The notes beneath the pieces were generated by a model. The model was not told the origin of the DNA. It did not search any database and worked only from the letters and a program-made list of their open reading frames with translations. Shown in pieces: positions 24,292-36,398 of a stretch of DNA of 64,000 bases. This DNA is from Lepidodermella squamata (lineage: Eukaryota > Gastrotricha): NCBI GenBank assembly GCA_047495785.1, contig JBLDXI010000002.1, positions 2,790,001 to 2,854,000 on the forward strand, in the 5' to 3' direction. Each line of letters begins with the position of its first letter. Positions within the stretch are counted from its first letter, which is position 1. Position numbers and translations under genes: made by a program.

Positions 24292-26894
24292 TCAAGCAAA
24301 AATGCCCTGATTGATCGGGGCGGAGTTGGCGACCGGAGTTTGCTGTGATGGGCTCGGGGTGGAGGCGGCCGATGCGGTTGGACTGGACGCAGGCTTGTTC
24401 AACTGCGTAAGACGGCCGTGAACCTCACTCAGCCACGGGTCCATGTTGATGAGGCTGGGGTAGTGGTGACCGAAGTCACAGAGCAGCCACGAGAAGAAGC
24501 GGTAGAACGACCGGAAATACGACAGTTGCGAGTAGAACAGCGAAATGCGAGATGCGGCCGACGTGGAGCCGTTCATCGCGAAATTACGGCCAATGAAAAT
24601 TTCGGCGGCGCGCTGGTACTCGTCGTAAATTCTCCGCACACGATGCGGTTCCGCGAGACCGGGAACGTCCGGGTTGAAGTACAACAGGCCGCAAATCATC
24701 GAAAACTCGATGACGCAAAGACGGGCTTGTTTCATCGAAATTCCGGCGTCAACCATCGACGGCTCGCATAAACCGAGGTGGTAGAAGTAATTGAACGCAA
24801 GTTGCCGGCCTGGTCCGGGTTCGAGGCCGCATATGTTAGGCGTTTGGCTGACCTCGTCGTAGTCGAGCGAAAGCTGGGCCGAGAGCAGCGGGAACATTGA
24901 CTCAATGAAGAGACGCGTCCGGTCCTGCAGGCAAACTGAGTCGAAGCCAGGCAGCGACTTGACAAACTGCAGGACGAACCGCGAAAATGTGTCAAAGTGA
25001 CCCACCATAGACGTGAAAACATCTGTGGGGCTCATATCTGGCCGAACCACCTAAGAAAACAATAAAAATTAAAATTAAAAATTATTAAGGTGGAATTTTT
25101 TAACATACCGTTCTGACTGAAGTGATGTTCCCGATGAGGCGCGATGACTGGACTACACGCCGAATAATCCACTGAGCTCGTGTGACATCAGGCATAGGCA
25201 GGTGCGACCCAACCAGGTTCTCCGGCATCACCTGGGAATAAAGAATTACAACTTGTTTCTATTAAAAATAGCAATTTTATTACCGGTGTTACGAAGAAAT
25301 AATCGTCCAGAATGCGAAGTGGATCTTTATCGACGGTCGACAGCGAATTACCGGTAGTCGGGCGTGGGTTAGGCTGGCGCAGGTCAACGTATTCCTTCGC
25401 CGAGTCGTAGAGCCAAACATAGGGTGATTTTTCGCACGGCCGCTTCATTCGCTCGATAGCATCTTGAACTGTTTCAGTGCGTGGGCTGCCTGATCCGGCA
25501 CTGCCCAGATCCGGGCTATCGGCACCCATCGACGCAAATATGTCGGAATCAGCTGGCGAATCTTCGGCTGGGAAAGATGTGGGCGACAGCTCACTCAACT
25601 GAACCAGGGCCTGGTCAACCGGCATCTCGCACCGGGCTCGCTTAACAGTCTCAAATCCATAGCTGTTAGTATTATTATTATTCATATCATCGCCATCATC
25701 GCTTAGCACGTCGCTATCATAGCCGCCCAACACAATCGGGGCATCAAGGTTCAAACCAATCGGACTCGGCTCGCCACTAGCCTCCGACGCCGAGGGCGTG
25801 ATGTAGTCCGGCATTTTATTCCCGCAATTCATTGGCGAGAAAATCTGCGGCTTTTGAGGCATCACAGACGGCGCGACAGAGGGTGGGGCTGTCAGCTCGC
25901 CGTTCTGCTGCAGCTGGGCCAGGTGCGCTTTCGTCTCAGCTCGCAGCTGATAGCTGTGTCGTCCGGTACGGATTGCGGCAAGAGACATGCCCAGCGCCGT
26001 GCATTTAGCGAAACGACATTTTTTGCACCGCCGACCTGCCTGCGATGTGATGTCACAGGCCTCGCCGTTATTCGTCTCACACACATAAGTCGGCTCGAGC
26101 TGATGGTGAATAGTTCGCCGAAAGAAGCCCTAAAGATAGCGAAATCGCAACTAGTTAAGCGGATTAAAGGACTGAATTAGCACTCACCTTGCAGCCTTCA
26201 CAGCTAATGATGCCGAAGTGGTAGCCGGATGAAGGGGCAGCGCAGACCGCACAGGGCACTGAATGCAGGTCTATCGGGCCTTTCAGTGAAGCTTTCACTT
26301 CGTTATCAACAACAAGCCCGAGAGAATGGCACCGTCGGAATCGACACCACCTGCACATATCAGCCAGGCCTCGGTCAATTAAGCTGGACTGGTCGAACGG
26401 CGTAGCCTGCCCGTCCTCGGTTCGCGCCAGTTTCCGACACCCGCATTTAGTCATCCAATCCTCAGAATCGCCGCCGCTCTTGTTGCCTTGAATGCGAGTG
26501 GCAAATCGGGAGCAAAACTTCTTGCACGCCTCGCAAACGACAACAGCCCCACTTCGAGGCGCGACAGGCAAGCTCATGTTTTTGCTGACTATGTCCAGGG
26601 TGGGGTCGGTTTCGGCCGATGGTTGAACGCCTCGAGCGACAACGGACGATTTCGACAATTTCCCACATACCTGAGATGAAAGGAATGGTGAAATTATGTC
26701 TGAAGTGATTTGCTAAAATATACCTGGCATGGCACGTCGGCAATAGTAGACGATCTGAGTCGTTTAGTAGTAGCGAGCGAAGCTGAAATAACTTCGTTCG
26801 AGTCGCCCAGCATAACTTTTTTCAAGCTACGCTTTTGCGGAACCGAGGCTGCGACGGAGCCAAGGTCCGCTATTCCCGCACTCGGTTCTATCAT
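24292..26894 (-). CDS. nuclear receptor with two DNA-binding domains (2DBD-NR)
   Basis: Exons on the minus strand are 26894-26724, 26670-26188, 26129-25284, 25231-25109 and 25050-24292; all junctions are phase 0 (793 aa). The start ATG at 26894 is preceded directly by an in-frame TGA. The first DBD is degenerate. C56 and C59 span the first splice (PCQ/VCG). The P-box CEACKKFC (C103, C106) comes only after a 43-residue spacer where 13 is usual, and CGC (133-135) and CRWCRFRRC (163-171) represent finger two. The second DBD is canonical: C197, C200, then P-box CEGCKGFFRR split by intron 2, then CETNNGEAC and CKKCRFAKC. A Ser/Pro-rich hinge follows. The ligand-binding domain (about 500-760) carries FVKSLPGFDSVCLQDRTRLF, the helix 3-5 signature. 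As I recall, CEACKK in DBD1 with CEGCKG in DBD2 marks the 2DBD subfamily described from flatworms, molluscs and crustaceans. It should be a DNA-binding transcription factor; the ligand is unknown. Confidence 0.85.
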
Positions 26895-29800
26895 TCAACT
26901 CGTCATCAAATTTTAAAAGCTAGAAAAAAATAATCACATGGGTGATACTGAATGATTGACAAGGGGAAAGCTTTGAAGCACTTCTGCTGTCAGATTTGTT
27001 GAGCATTCACAGTGCTAATATTGAGAGGGTTATCGATTTTTAGCAACCTGTGCTCATCACTCTCTGTCCGTATGCCTACGCACCAGAAGTTAACAACTAA
27101 AAAAAGTAGACAACACAGTGCGACTAGGTAGGGGAAATACACAATTTCATAACATTTAACGTTGCAAATATTTATGCAGCCTAAAATAAAGCGTTGAGTA
27201 ACAGGTCCAACTATTTAAACGGGAAATTATTTTCTCTCTTAGAATTAAAAATTCCACAAATTCGAATTATCTTTCATAAGCTTGATTATGATCCAACTTC
27301 AACACTACAGAAGTTCAATCGTCAAAGAGCCATGGTATTTTTAGATATATCGCAAAAATGGTGAAGCTTTCACCAGGATCTCAAATAAGAGTGAAAGAAA
27401 GTATGCATAGAAAATGATGATTGACATTGATCGCTATTGATGATTGGTATTATCAAGAAGTGTAGTTTTCCCCAGTAAACAGTTCACGTAATTTTTGACA
27501 AATCTTTAGTCTTCAATATATATGCACAGTAGGACAAACAATGAGTACCATGAGTACCTAATTACCTGAGGCGAGATGAAACGAATCCCTAATGTTGAGG
27601 AGAAAAAGGGCCTGGTAGCTGCGCCACAAGAGATAGTAGTCTCCACGCGTAACGATTCCCACAAGAGATAGTAGTCTCCACGCGTAACGATTCGGTTCTG
27701 AAAAGGTCACGACATATTCCTATAGCGCTCGCTACTTGTTGCATATACTAGAAATTGAATCGGACAATTTAGGGAGTTCCACGTGCATGTAGCTATCAAC
27801 CAGCAATAACTGGTCATAAAGAATAATAATCTTTTTCCCATTTGGTCACTAGGTTCTTCAATCTAAAAATTAAGATCATACAGGGCTCATACACATTATT
27901 TACTTCTGCATGGTGCAATTAATTCATGCTTCAATTCACTACGTCCCTCGCATCAATCTTATAGCAACTGAGCTTCAATTAAGACCGAACTCGCGCTCCT
28001 GTGGGTCCGTCCTGCGTCCAGTCAGGCAGGCAATGGTCGTACAACCGATCGCTATCCTATTCAAAAGCGACCGTGTCCAAGTGTAGAGCTAGACACGGGA
28101 TCTTAATGAGATATTAAGCAGCTGATGTCCCGCGAATTAACTTCTATCCCACTCGTCCATTATTAATCAAGCGCTCCGCCCAAGGAGTCTTGAGTCTGCG
28201 AAGTGCACATGCAGTTAAGGTGTTAAAAGATGACAGCTGACCGACATGGTAGATATCCCTTACTTTTCACCAAGGGAAATCGCCGTAAATGTCATCATCA
28301 ACGGATGTTTGAACGAATCCGTGTCGGAGGAGTGCAATTTTTCCATCCAAGATGGTTTCTTTGAATTGCGATAAGGTTTTAGAGAGGTATTTTTCTCATG
28401 AAACTGTCGTGTTGTTGGGGCACAACCTTAATTAGGAGACGAACCAGAGGTTTTTGAGGCAACATCAGAAGCAGGCAATTGTCGACAGCATTCTCATATG
28501 ATACACCATTCAAACGCACCGCTCAGGTGTTACTGAAACATCAATGACGTGCTTTCAGCGACGGGGAATATTTTGGTAATAAGTCTGTCCAATGCATGTC
28601 GGCTTTGAAAAATAAACTTTCCCGGTCGAATAGATTGACAGTTGACCCTGTTAACTATTAACTAGCATTTATCATTGGTTCGGTTTCCAATATTCGACAG
28701 GTGTATGCGTGGGGGATCACACGACCAATTATCCAGGTACTTTTAAGAACGCTTAAAAAAACTAGGATGCCAAAAAAGCAATAGTCGAGACGGAAGCTAC
28801 CACATTGAGCTGTAGGACACGCGCATAACAGAACCACGATCAACAACGGATCCAACCAATCGCACAAATCACACCTATATCTGTTACACGTGACCCATGA
28901 TGACGTATCATGGCATCTCGACTTTGTCCGAAACTGGGTATCAGCAAAAAAAGCTGGCAAAAAACTAGGTAAGGGGTCAAATCCAAGTACTCGGGAAACT
29001 CTTTGATAAGGCGCGGGGGCGCTCCAACATTGCCCGAGAGGTGAACATCGTAAATAGTAAAATGGAATTTTTCAAAAATGTGACCAAGATGATTGACGAA
29101 AATATTATAATAAACAAGTTATAATTATTATAAATTCTATCGTCGCAGGAGAAAAACCGCAAAACCTCGGGAACTTTTCTGATAATGCTAATTGGAAATG
29201 GAAGAAGAATTCTGCTGCCTTCTGGGCTATCTTCTGGCTTGTGCTGCCGAACTCGATCTCAAAGCGAGCAACAATCTTCGTGAATCACAACCGCCAACGT
29301 CACAATCGACTCTGCGCGCTAGGCACCCAACGGAACCTAGCAGCGCGCTTCTAGACAGGTGAGAATTGTCAAAAGAAAGATGAGTTTTCTTCCAGCAGCA
29401 ACATAATGAAACGTAATCCAGGGATGTTCTTCTTCCGCCCGAGTTTTCAGTGATATGTATCCCAATTTTACTGTTACTGGTATCAATAGCTTGAACTATT
29501 AAGCATCATTCGGACAATGATTACTCGAAGTAAAAAATTAAAAATTGAAATTTTTGCTAACAGAAGCTATTTTACAGGGGCCACAACAAGACGCAGGGGG
29601 CTAAGTTGTGCAAACTTTACAACTGCAGGCGATTTTGGCGGCCGGAAATGTCTCCAACCGGCCGCAATGCATGCATATTTTTCCTGTCATCGGCCGAGGC
29701 AACTGATTTTCTTTATTTTCTCTAAATCAACATTCCGATGTGAAATTTCAAAATTGAAATCTATTACCAATTGTCTACGGTGGATGACCTAGAACATTTT

Positions 29801-30040
29801 ATGAGACTACCCGAAAATTGCCACCTAGCCTTCTCGATTAAAGTGATTGATTCCCTGTCTTGGTACCAGTCGTGGGGCCGCTTGGAAACTACAGATTTTT
29901 CTACATGTATTCAACACAACATGGACTTCAGAACTACATTTAGAAGAACAGTAGAACCTCATAAATTTAATCAATTTCATAAAATTACACAAAATTGCCT
30001 TGAACTGAATTCAGAATAGAGTCTTATTATGATGCTCGCT
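26895..30040. other. non-coding stretch upstream of the nuclear receptor
   Basis: AT-rich, with no supported exons. It holds the presumed receptor promoter and one short tandem duplication (27624-27693). Open frames such as 28960-28658 minus and 29517-29792 plus have no motif or splice support. Confidence 0.45.
27624..27693. repeat. perfect 35-bp tandem duplication
   Basis: Two adjacent identical copies of a 35-bp unit that begins CCACAAGAGATAGTAGTCTC and ends CGTAACGATTC. Confidence 0.9.
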
Positions 30041-30044
30041 GGAA

Positions 30045-30720
30045 TAAGACACCTTACCTTTTCTTGGCAATCCTCACCTGTCCAGAAGGTGCTGATAGTA
30101 AAATTAACATCACCAGCGTTTTCAGCGCCAATTTTTACCATATAGGACAAAGTCCCACGTTTTTTATGATATGCTGACAGTTATAACAAATAGGGTAATA
30201 TAATTAAATTCGCACCCATCAGAAACTTGATTAAGCGGCTAGGTCACGTGATCAATTAGCCACGTAGCAATCAGTTTTATTGATTAGACAATAGCATGGT
30301 TGAATTCTGCATCATTGTTTACCCTAGTGCACTCATTATTAGACACACACATTGCCATGTTGAAGAATCCAAGTTTCCGCTTCCAAGCGAGTAACTCTTA
30401 TTATAGACTGACAAATTGCTATAATCTGTGTAATGTCATTGTATTTCTCATTTCGTGAGTTATGTGCATCAGAAATTCATAAAACTTCGTGAATACCAAT
30501 AATTTACGACGGAGAATCCGAAAAAAATACTCTCGGGGTCATGAGACGCACCCTACCTGCTCAGGTAAGCCACCTTACCTGGATTTTTCGATCCACACCT
30601 GTCCAGGTGATGCTGATAGAAAAATAAAAGGCACCATCGCAATCAGCGTCATTCGTTACGTTGTATAACAAATTCTCACGTTTGTTATGTGCTGCTGTCG
30701 GATATAACAAATGGGGTCCC
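30045..30720. repeat. diverged direct repeat pair
   Basis: About 150 bp at 30045-30200 recurs at about 30570-30720. The shared landmarks, in the same order, are caccttacct, cacctgtccag, ggtgctgatag or ggtgatgctgatag, cacgttttt or cacgttt, and a gttataacaaat-like or atataacaaatgggg stretch. The copies are clearly related but diverged. They look like an old dispersed repeat of unknown type. Confidence 0.5.
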
Positions 30721-31504
30721 AAATCGATGCACCCTTTTTACAGTGTAAAAGTTGAACTTAGCAGCAAAAGTTGGCAGCACGCCAACGGAAGGTGATGCAA
30801 ATGTAATTTTTGTTTCTACCAACTAGTATTGGTCCATAACAATCCATAACAAATGATGAGACTTCCAGGATGAGTGGAAGTCAGTGCTGATGAAAACCTG
30901 CTGCCAAGTTCAAAGCGGTCGCTAGGCACTCTTCATCTCAGGGCAAAGCTGCGGTTCGGGATTCCCGCTATGTTGCAGAGGAAGTACCATTTCCTGTGGT
31001 GTGGCCAAAAGGACACCTGGAAGCCAGTCAGCAGTGAAGAGCAATTTACCACCAAATGCTCCCATTGCAAGCGCTAGTTTCACGCTGAGTGCGTTGGTAT
31101 TTATGTGCAGGTCGATAGGATTGTCTTTGGTAACGAAACGTTCTGGTCTCGTTGGCGAAAAATCGCAATTCATGCTTCTCAAGCCATACCTCTCGATTTT
31201 GTTTTTTTATTGACGCACAAATTTCGACTGTTTTTATCACGGTGATGAGGCGTTCACACTCTTTTTGAAGCGTTCGATATCAGCACGTTGCGGGAAGCAA
31301 GTTTTTGCATGAAACACCGCTTGACCGGTGCCGTGATTGTCGGTGATGCAAAACGAGACCAGCGGCATCTTGCGGTCGTTGACTTTGTGAGGGTGGTGAG
31401 TATGGTGAGTTATTAAAAAATTGAAAAAATATGAAATTTTTATATCTAATGGCATTGTTTTAGATATGACCTACCATCGATGTGCAAGACTTCAGGATAC
31501 AAAT

Positions 31505-32165
31505 CGTCGTCGGTGCGGCCAAAAGTAATATGTCCATCCAAAATCGAAAATGAGATTTTTACAGTTTCGAGCTCAGAATTTAACGCCGGTCATTATTCTG
31601 AAAACCGCATCTCAAAATTCGCCAGGGATCAAAAGTAATATGTCCACTTTCGTGACTTTTTTATCAGGTCAATTTGTCGGCAGAATCAACAGTAATATGT
31701 CCATGGCACGAGTTCGAAAAGGGCACCAAAAGTAATAAGTACAGCAAAAAATCACTCAATTGCGAGCAAAATGGTAGTGTAAAAATCGTCGAAAAAAATA
31801 GATGCGCGCATGAGGGATCGAACCACAGCAGCGCGATGTTGACGCCAAGTGAAAAATAATCCTCTTCCTTCACGCTTAAAAATAAAATAGCTTAAAAAAT
31901 GGATGCATGCACGGGGACTCGAACCGCCCTATAGAAAAATACCATAACAAAATAACAAAAAAAGTACAAAACAGTAATATGTCCAACGAATGTCTCAATG
32001 GCGCAAAAACGGTGCATCACCGGTAGAAATGGCCGGCGCCATTCGATCCGCCGTAATCAATTACCCCCTTGGTCGTCTCGGTGACATATTTTACTGACAA
32101 TTTCGAAAATAAAGCTGTTTAAATTATCACTCTTGGACATATTACTTTTGGCCGCACCGACGACG
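31505..32165. mobile_element. 661-bp non-autonomous TIR element (4-bp TSD)
   Basis: Perfect 32-bp terminal inverted repeats begin CGTCGTCGGTGCGGCCAAAA and continue GTAATATGTCCA. The element is flanked by AAAT at 31501-31504 and 32166-32169. The TIR-internal motif AGTAATATGTCCA is repeated inside, near 31633, 31691 and 31973, with a variant at 31730; these may be transposase-binding subterminal repeats. It has no transposase ORF. It lies inside the transposase pseudogene, and removing it plus one AAAT joins the codons for LAN and LYPEVLHIDG in frame, which independently supports the ends. Superfamily unknown. Confidence 0.85.
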
Positions 32166-32367
32166 AAATTGGCCAGTTATTGCAGCCGTTGAGTCTGGAC
32201 GCAAATCGCAATAACATCGCTAGTTTCTTCATCGACCAGGACTAGAAAGTTGAGAAAGCGTTGCAGTGTTGCCCACAGGCGGTCTTCGACTTCGCTAATC
32301 CCTTTGAGCCCTGTAGATGGATGTGACAAAAGTTATATCGAAATTCTTTAGGTTTGTTTAACAAACT

Positions 32368-34046
32368 CTTGTGAGGAATAGTGTTATGGAGACCACACTC
32401 ATGGATAAAGCTGTTAACGCAAAATGGAAAATCAATAATTTGTGGATGAGGCAAAAAATCAGCAAAAAATGGTTATTTACAATTTATTACGCACCCTTTT
32501 TCAGCCACTCGCCATTACGCTCGTAAAAAATGCCAGTGGCAGGTAGTAGGCGCCAGTATTCTCCGGTTTGGATGCCGATTTTACCAATTTTGAACACATT
32601 TTCAGAATCCTCAGCTCATTTCCAATCGTATCCATGTAACAAAAATTTCTAATTTCCATTTTCGAGTCCTATTTTCTTGTAGATTTTAATTGTAGCCGCA
32701 TTCATGAGGTAACAGTTCACAAGCTTTATCGCGACAAAAATTCTTTAATTTAGTTTCCCATAGATAGAGAGATACTTTTCCAAGACAAAGAACCTATAAA
32801 AGTCTACGGCAAGATTTTTGAGAAATTATTTCGTTGCAAAACTTCACTGGGAATGTTAAGTTTAACGAATTCCTTGCATGTTTATTCGAATGTCGCTCAG
32901 CAGGGCGCTTAAGCAAATGCCTTGAAATATAGCTGAAAGTAAATAAAAGGCAAGCCCTTTTAATTTTCTAGGAAATTTCTAGGAGCACGCCATTTTCATG
33001 CTATTGGCTAAATGATAGTTTATATAAAGTTTATATAAATTGAATTTTCTTTATTGTGATACCTAGGAAAAATATCAATGACTTGAAAATTGTCCCTAAA
33101 ACGAGCCTGTCTTATGAACGGCTCAATTAAATCTAAATTAACCAGTAAATATTATGTAAGCACAATTGCGCGCGTAGAATGCTGGCGATTGGAATTCGCA
33201 CAACGGATGTCTCAGGCCCATAACTATCGAAGGAAAACTATACTTTTAATACAGTGATAGTGTGGTAGTGATCTACAGTGATAGAAAATCGAGGACCATT
33301 CGATAAAACCGTTGTATTCTTTTTTAGTATATTTGATTATTAATTCTTCCTTTGATAATAACATTTCTCACTCAGCATACCTGGAGACGCTAATTTTCAG
33401 TAATTTTTCGGGAAATTTAACCTGGCAACGCTGATTACCTTCCTGCATAACGACTCTGAGCCATGACGCGTGAATTTTGATAGATTCCCAGCTGAGATTT
33501 CGCGAGAATGATTCCGACTATAAGGATCTAAATTTCATTCATTAGACGAAATCTAATAGCGTTACGTGAAACTCATGCTAAAAGCACCAGTGTAACCAAC
33601 AACAACAGAATCGGCAACGGTACAACTGTTACTTGTTTCACCTCACAGCTTTCTTCAGAGCGGTAAATATTGCGTCACCAAACGTAAATGATTAGGTGGA
33701 TATTAAGGCCGAATTCTACGCCTTGAAAAATCTGCAAGAAAATAGGACTCGAAAATGGAAATTAGAAATTTTTGTTACATGGATACGATTGGAAATGAGC
33801 TGAGGATTCTGAAAATGTGTTCAAAATTGGTAAAATCGGCATCCAAACCGGAGAATACTGGCGCCTACTACCTGCCACTGGCATTTTTTACGAGCGTAAT
33901 GGCGAGTGGCTGAAAAAGGGTGCGTAATAAATTGTAAATAACCATTTTTTGCTGATTTTTTGCCTCATCCACAAATTATTGATTTTCCATTTTGCGTTAA
34001 CAGCTTTATCCATGAGTGTGGTCTCCATAACACTATTCCTCACAAG
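32368..34046. mobile_element. 1,679-bp TIR element with 320-bp arms (8-bp TSD)
   Basis: The arms 32368-32687 and 33727-34046 are inverted copies with no indel; I saw a single mismatch (32680/33734). The element starts CTTGTGAGGAATAGTG. The 8-bp direct repeat AACAAACT flanks it at 32360-32367 and 34047-34054. Long TIRs and an 8-bp duplication fit a non-autonomous Mutator-like element; hAT elements also make 8-bp duplications but have short TIRs. The 1-kb centre is AT-rich and shows no coding. It is inserted in the MULE-type pseudogene. Near-identity of the arms suggests a recent insertion or arm gene conversion. Confidence 0.88.
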
Positions 34047-34359
34047 AACAAACTTCGTAATTGATCCGAAAAATTTTGGATATCTTTACGTGTAGGCTGG
34101 CGTGCCGTCGATTTGCGAAGCATTCGGTCTGTTGCTGCCGGTTTCTGGTGTCCGTCGATAGCCGCCTCAGCGATGATACGATCAGCCTTCGAGGCCTTTG
34201 ACATCGTTCGTGTTGCGACGTAAGAGACCGCGTTAGGCAGTACTTCCATGCTGTTTGTAACAAAATACTTGGTATAAGCTACTTTTTATTTGCCGGTAAT
34301 AGCTTCATTATTTCGGCGCATCTGACACCGAACGGTTGCAACGCCTACCAGAATGCGAA

Positions 34360-36398
34360 CTACGCACAAACGCTTCAGAACATTTCTCCGTTATCATGGC
34401 TAAATTCTTAATATCAACCAAATTTATCCTCCCTTCGAGCGTAGGCTAGGATAATTCTATCAATTTTATAATTATAATAATATAATTTTTATTTTGTAAT
34501 TCCATCAATTCTATCAATATCCATAGGGTAAACTCATAGGGTAACGTCTCTGTCTCTGTCTCTCACTCTCTCTGCATAGTCTTGTTGAACCATGACTATA
34601 ACCACTTATTGTTCAAACATGACCAGAGTCTGCTTTCGAATGGGCACAATTTTTGGTTTCCAATTCCTGGAGCGGCCCATGCAGTTATCATCACGAAAAG
34701 TGCATATTACAGAATTATGGACTATGAGCCAATTTTTATACTATAATGAAAATGCCAAGAGTGCACTTTTTACGCTATTTTGTGGTTACCCTTCTCCATC
34801 ATCTCGCAGCTCACAGGCAATTCGATATCCTTCTTAAATTTTATTGCATAAAGCGATCAAGTATTTTCCTAATCGCATTTCATTCAAATATGAGCCGTTG
34901 AGCTGTTGCGACAAACTGAACTACAACCTTGCGCGAAGCGGAATCGCTAAAGTAGATTCGCAGCCACATGAGGTCAATAGTGGTATCACCCTAAGTTTGT
35001 ATCATTCGAGTTGGTATCATTCGAGAATTGCCAGGATGACTTTTATCCCTGCATCCTAAGAAAGATAGCGGATTGTCTTGGTAATGTGATCTGGTTAGCG
35101 ATTTAGCTATGATTGATGATTAGCAATTAGCAACGAAACCGCCGTATTCGAGGAATGCTTGACATGCAACTCGCTTGGCATGATTCGTATGCGACAAAAC
35201 GTGACCCACCATTTAAGTTTAGGTTTCACGATTTTTGCGCGGACTTCTTAATGAAATAGTACGTCACATTTAGTCTGATGGTGTAGAACCGACTGCAAAA
35301 TGCCACAGACTAATAGTTATCAAAGAAAGCAATCATGCGCAGAAGTATAATTTACAATGCGCATCCACTTGATCATTTTAGCTGGAATCTTAACTATAAT
35401 TAGGTCAAGCAGGAATGCCTAAGGCACTTCAATCTAATGGCGAAAATGCAGAAAAACTTTCAGGGCAGTGTGATCCAAAGTGTGACTTCCAAGTCATTTT
35501 GGCACTTTTTTGATTTTTTTACTCAGGTGTGACTCCGATTTAATTATATACTAAGCCGAGCTTGACTCAGAAAAGAGTCACAAAAATTAACCTAGCTAAA
35601 CTTGAATCCGGCTCTCAGTTTGACTCCAAAATGAGATGCTTTAACTCCACTCTGCTATAACCTTTTACTTGTCACTGACGTAAACTTGCCCAAATCAGAG
35701 TTATTCAACGACGCTAACGCTCCGATATCTGTGGCTTATCAATTTAGTTATCGTTAGTTAGTTAATTAGTTAACCAATGGAGTATCACCGTCATCGATTC
35801 TTCAAAAGTGTTAGTTCATTTCGGTTTTAAGTGATACATTTTCAGAAACCCTTTAGGGTTTGGGAGTGTCCAGAGTTTGCCATTGATTTGTACGAAAACT
35901 AGATTTGTACTGAAAGATGGTGATTTTTTGTTTGATCAACACGGCTTGTTTAATTTGCTATAACTTGGATTCGGTCCGGATCTCTTGAGCGAAATTTAGG
36001 GGAGTAAACCATTCTTCACGGGCTTTTCAACGGTGTAAGGTATGTGAGAATCGGAGCCGAAATGACCGCGCTGTGCTGGCTCTTTCGATATATTCAACCT
36101 GTTATCGCCATTTCTGTTAAACAAGGTGTGATGAATTATTCTCTTAGTTTCATTTCCTTGGTTCGTTTTCAATTATTTCGCTGCATTGAAAATAAAGATT
36201 TACGGCACCGAGTCACGGATAATAATAGTTTTTCATTGGTCACGGCAGCTCGTTTTCCGCCAGTAAAATCTGCAATCAAAGAATTCCAGAAGAACGCGAG
36301 AAAACTTAGAAGAATGATAGCAAAGGCTGTATTTCTCTTACCTCTTCAAGAGTCCGAGGACGCACCATAGCAATCGCAGCTAATGGCTAATGGCAATT
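34360..36398. other. no supported feature
   Basis: AT-rich sequence with short open frames lacking motifs or splice support. A few pyrimidine runs (tctctgtctctgtctctc at about 34545) are simple sequence. Confidence 0.4.

Larger units (their letters stand above)
30922..34263 (-). pseudogene. Mutator-like (ZSWIM/FLYWCH type) transposase pseudogene, interrupted twice
   Basis: Read on the minus strand, the pieces occur in the order expected of this family. At 34263-34055 is an N-terminal region containing ADRIIAEA and TRKDIQNFSDQLRSL. At 32359-32170 the frame resumes with SLLNKPKEFRY, shifts once, and continues ISEVEDRLWATL..LVLVDEETSDVIAICVQT. At 31500-31460 it reads LYPEVLHIDG, where the Asp is the first catalytic residue of MULE DDE domains. 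A short intron follows, then NDRKMPLVSFCITDNHGTGQ (31370-31300) and weaker similarity down to about 30922. Two TIR elements (32368-34046 and 31505-32165) split it. The flanks rejoin in frame when one copy of each target duplication is removed. There is also an in-frame stop (CVQTQRLQ then TAA) and a frameshift, so it is dead. Confidence 0.65.

Noticed and set aside
32242-32454. Minus-strand frame reading CVNSFIHECGLHNTIPHK into the transposase
   Set aside because: It crosses the end of the 1,679-bp element at its target duplication. The two sides belong to different sequences, so it is not a natural ORF.
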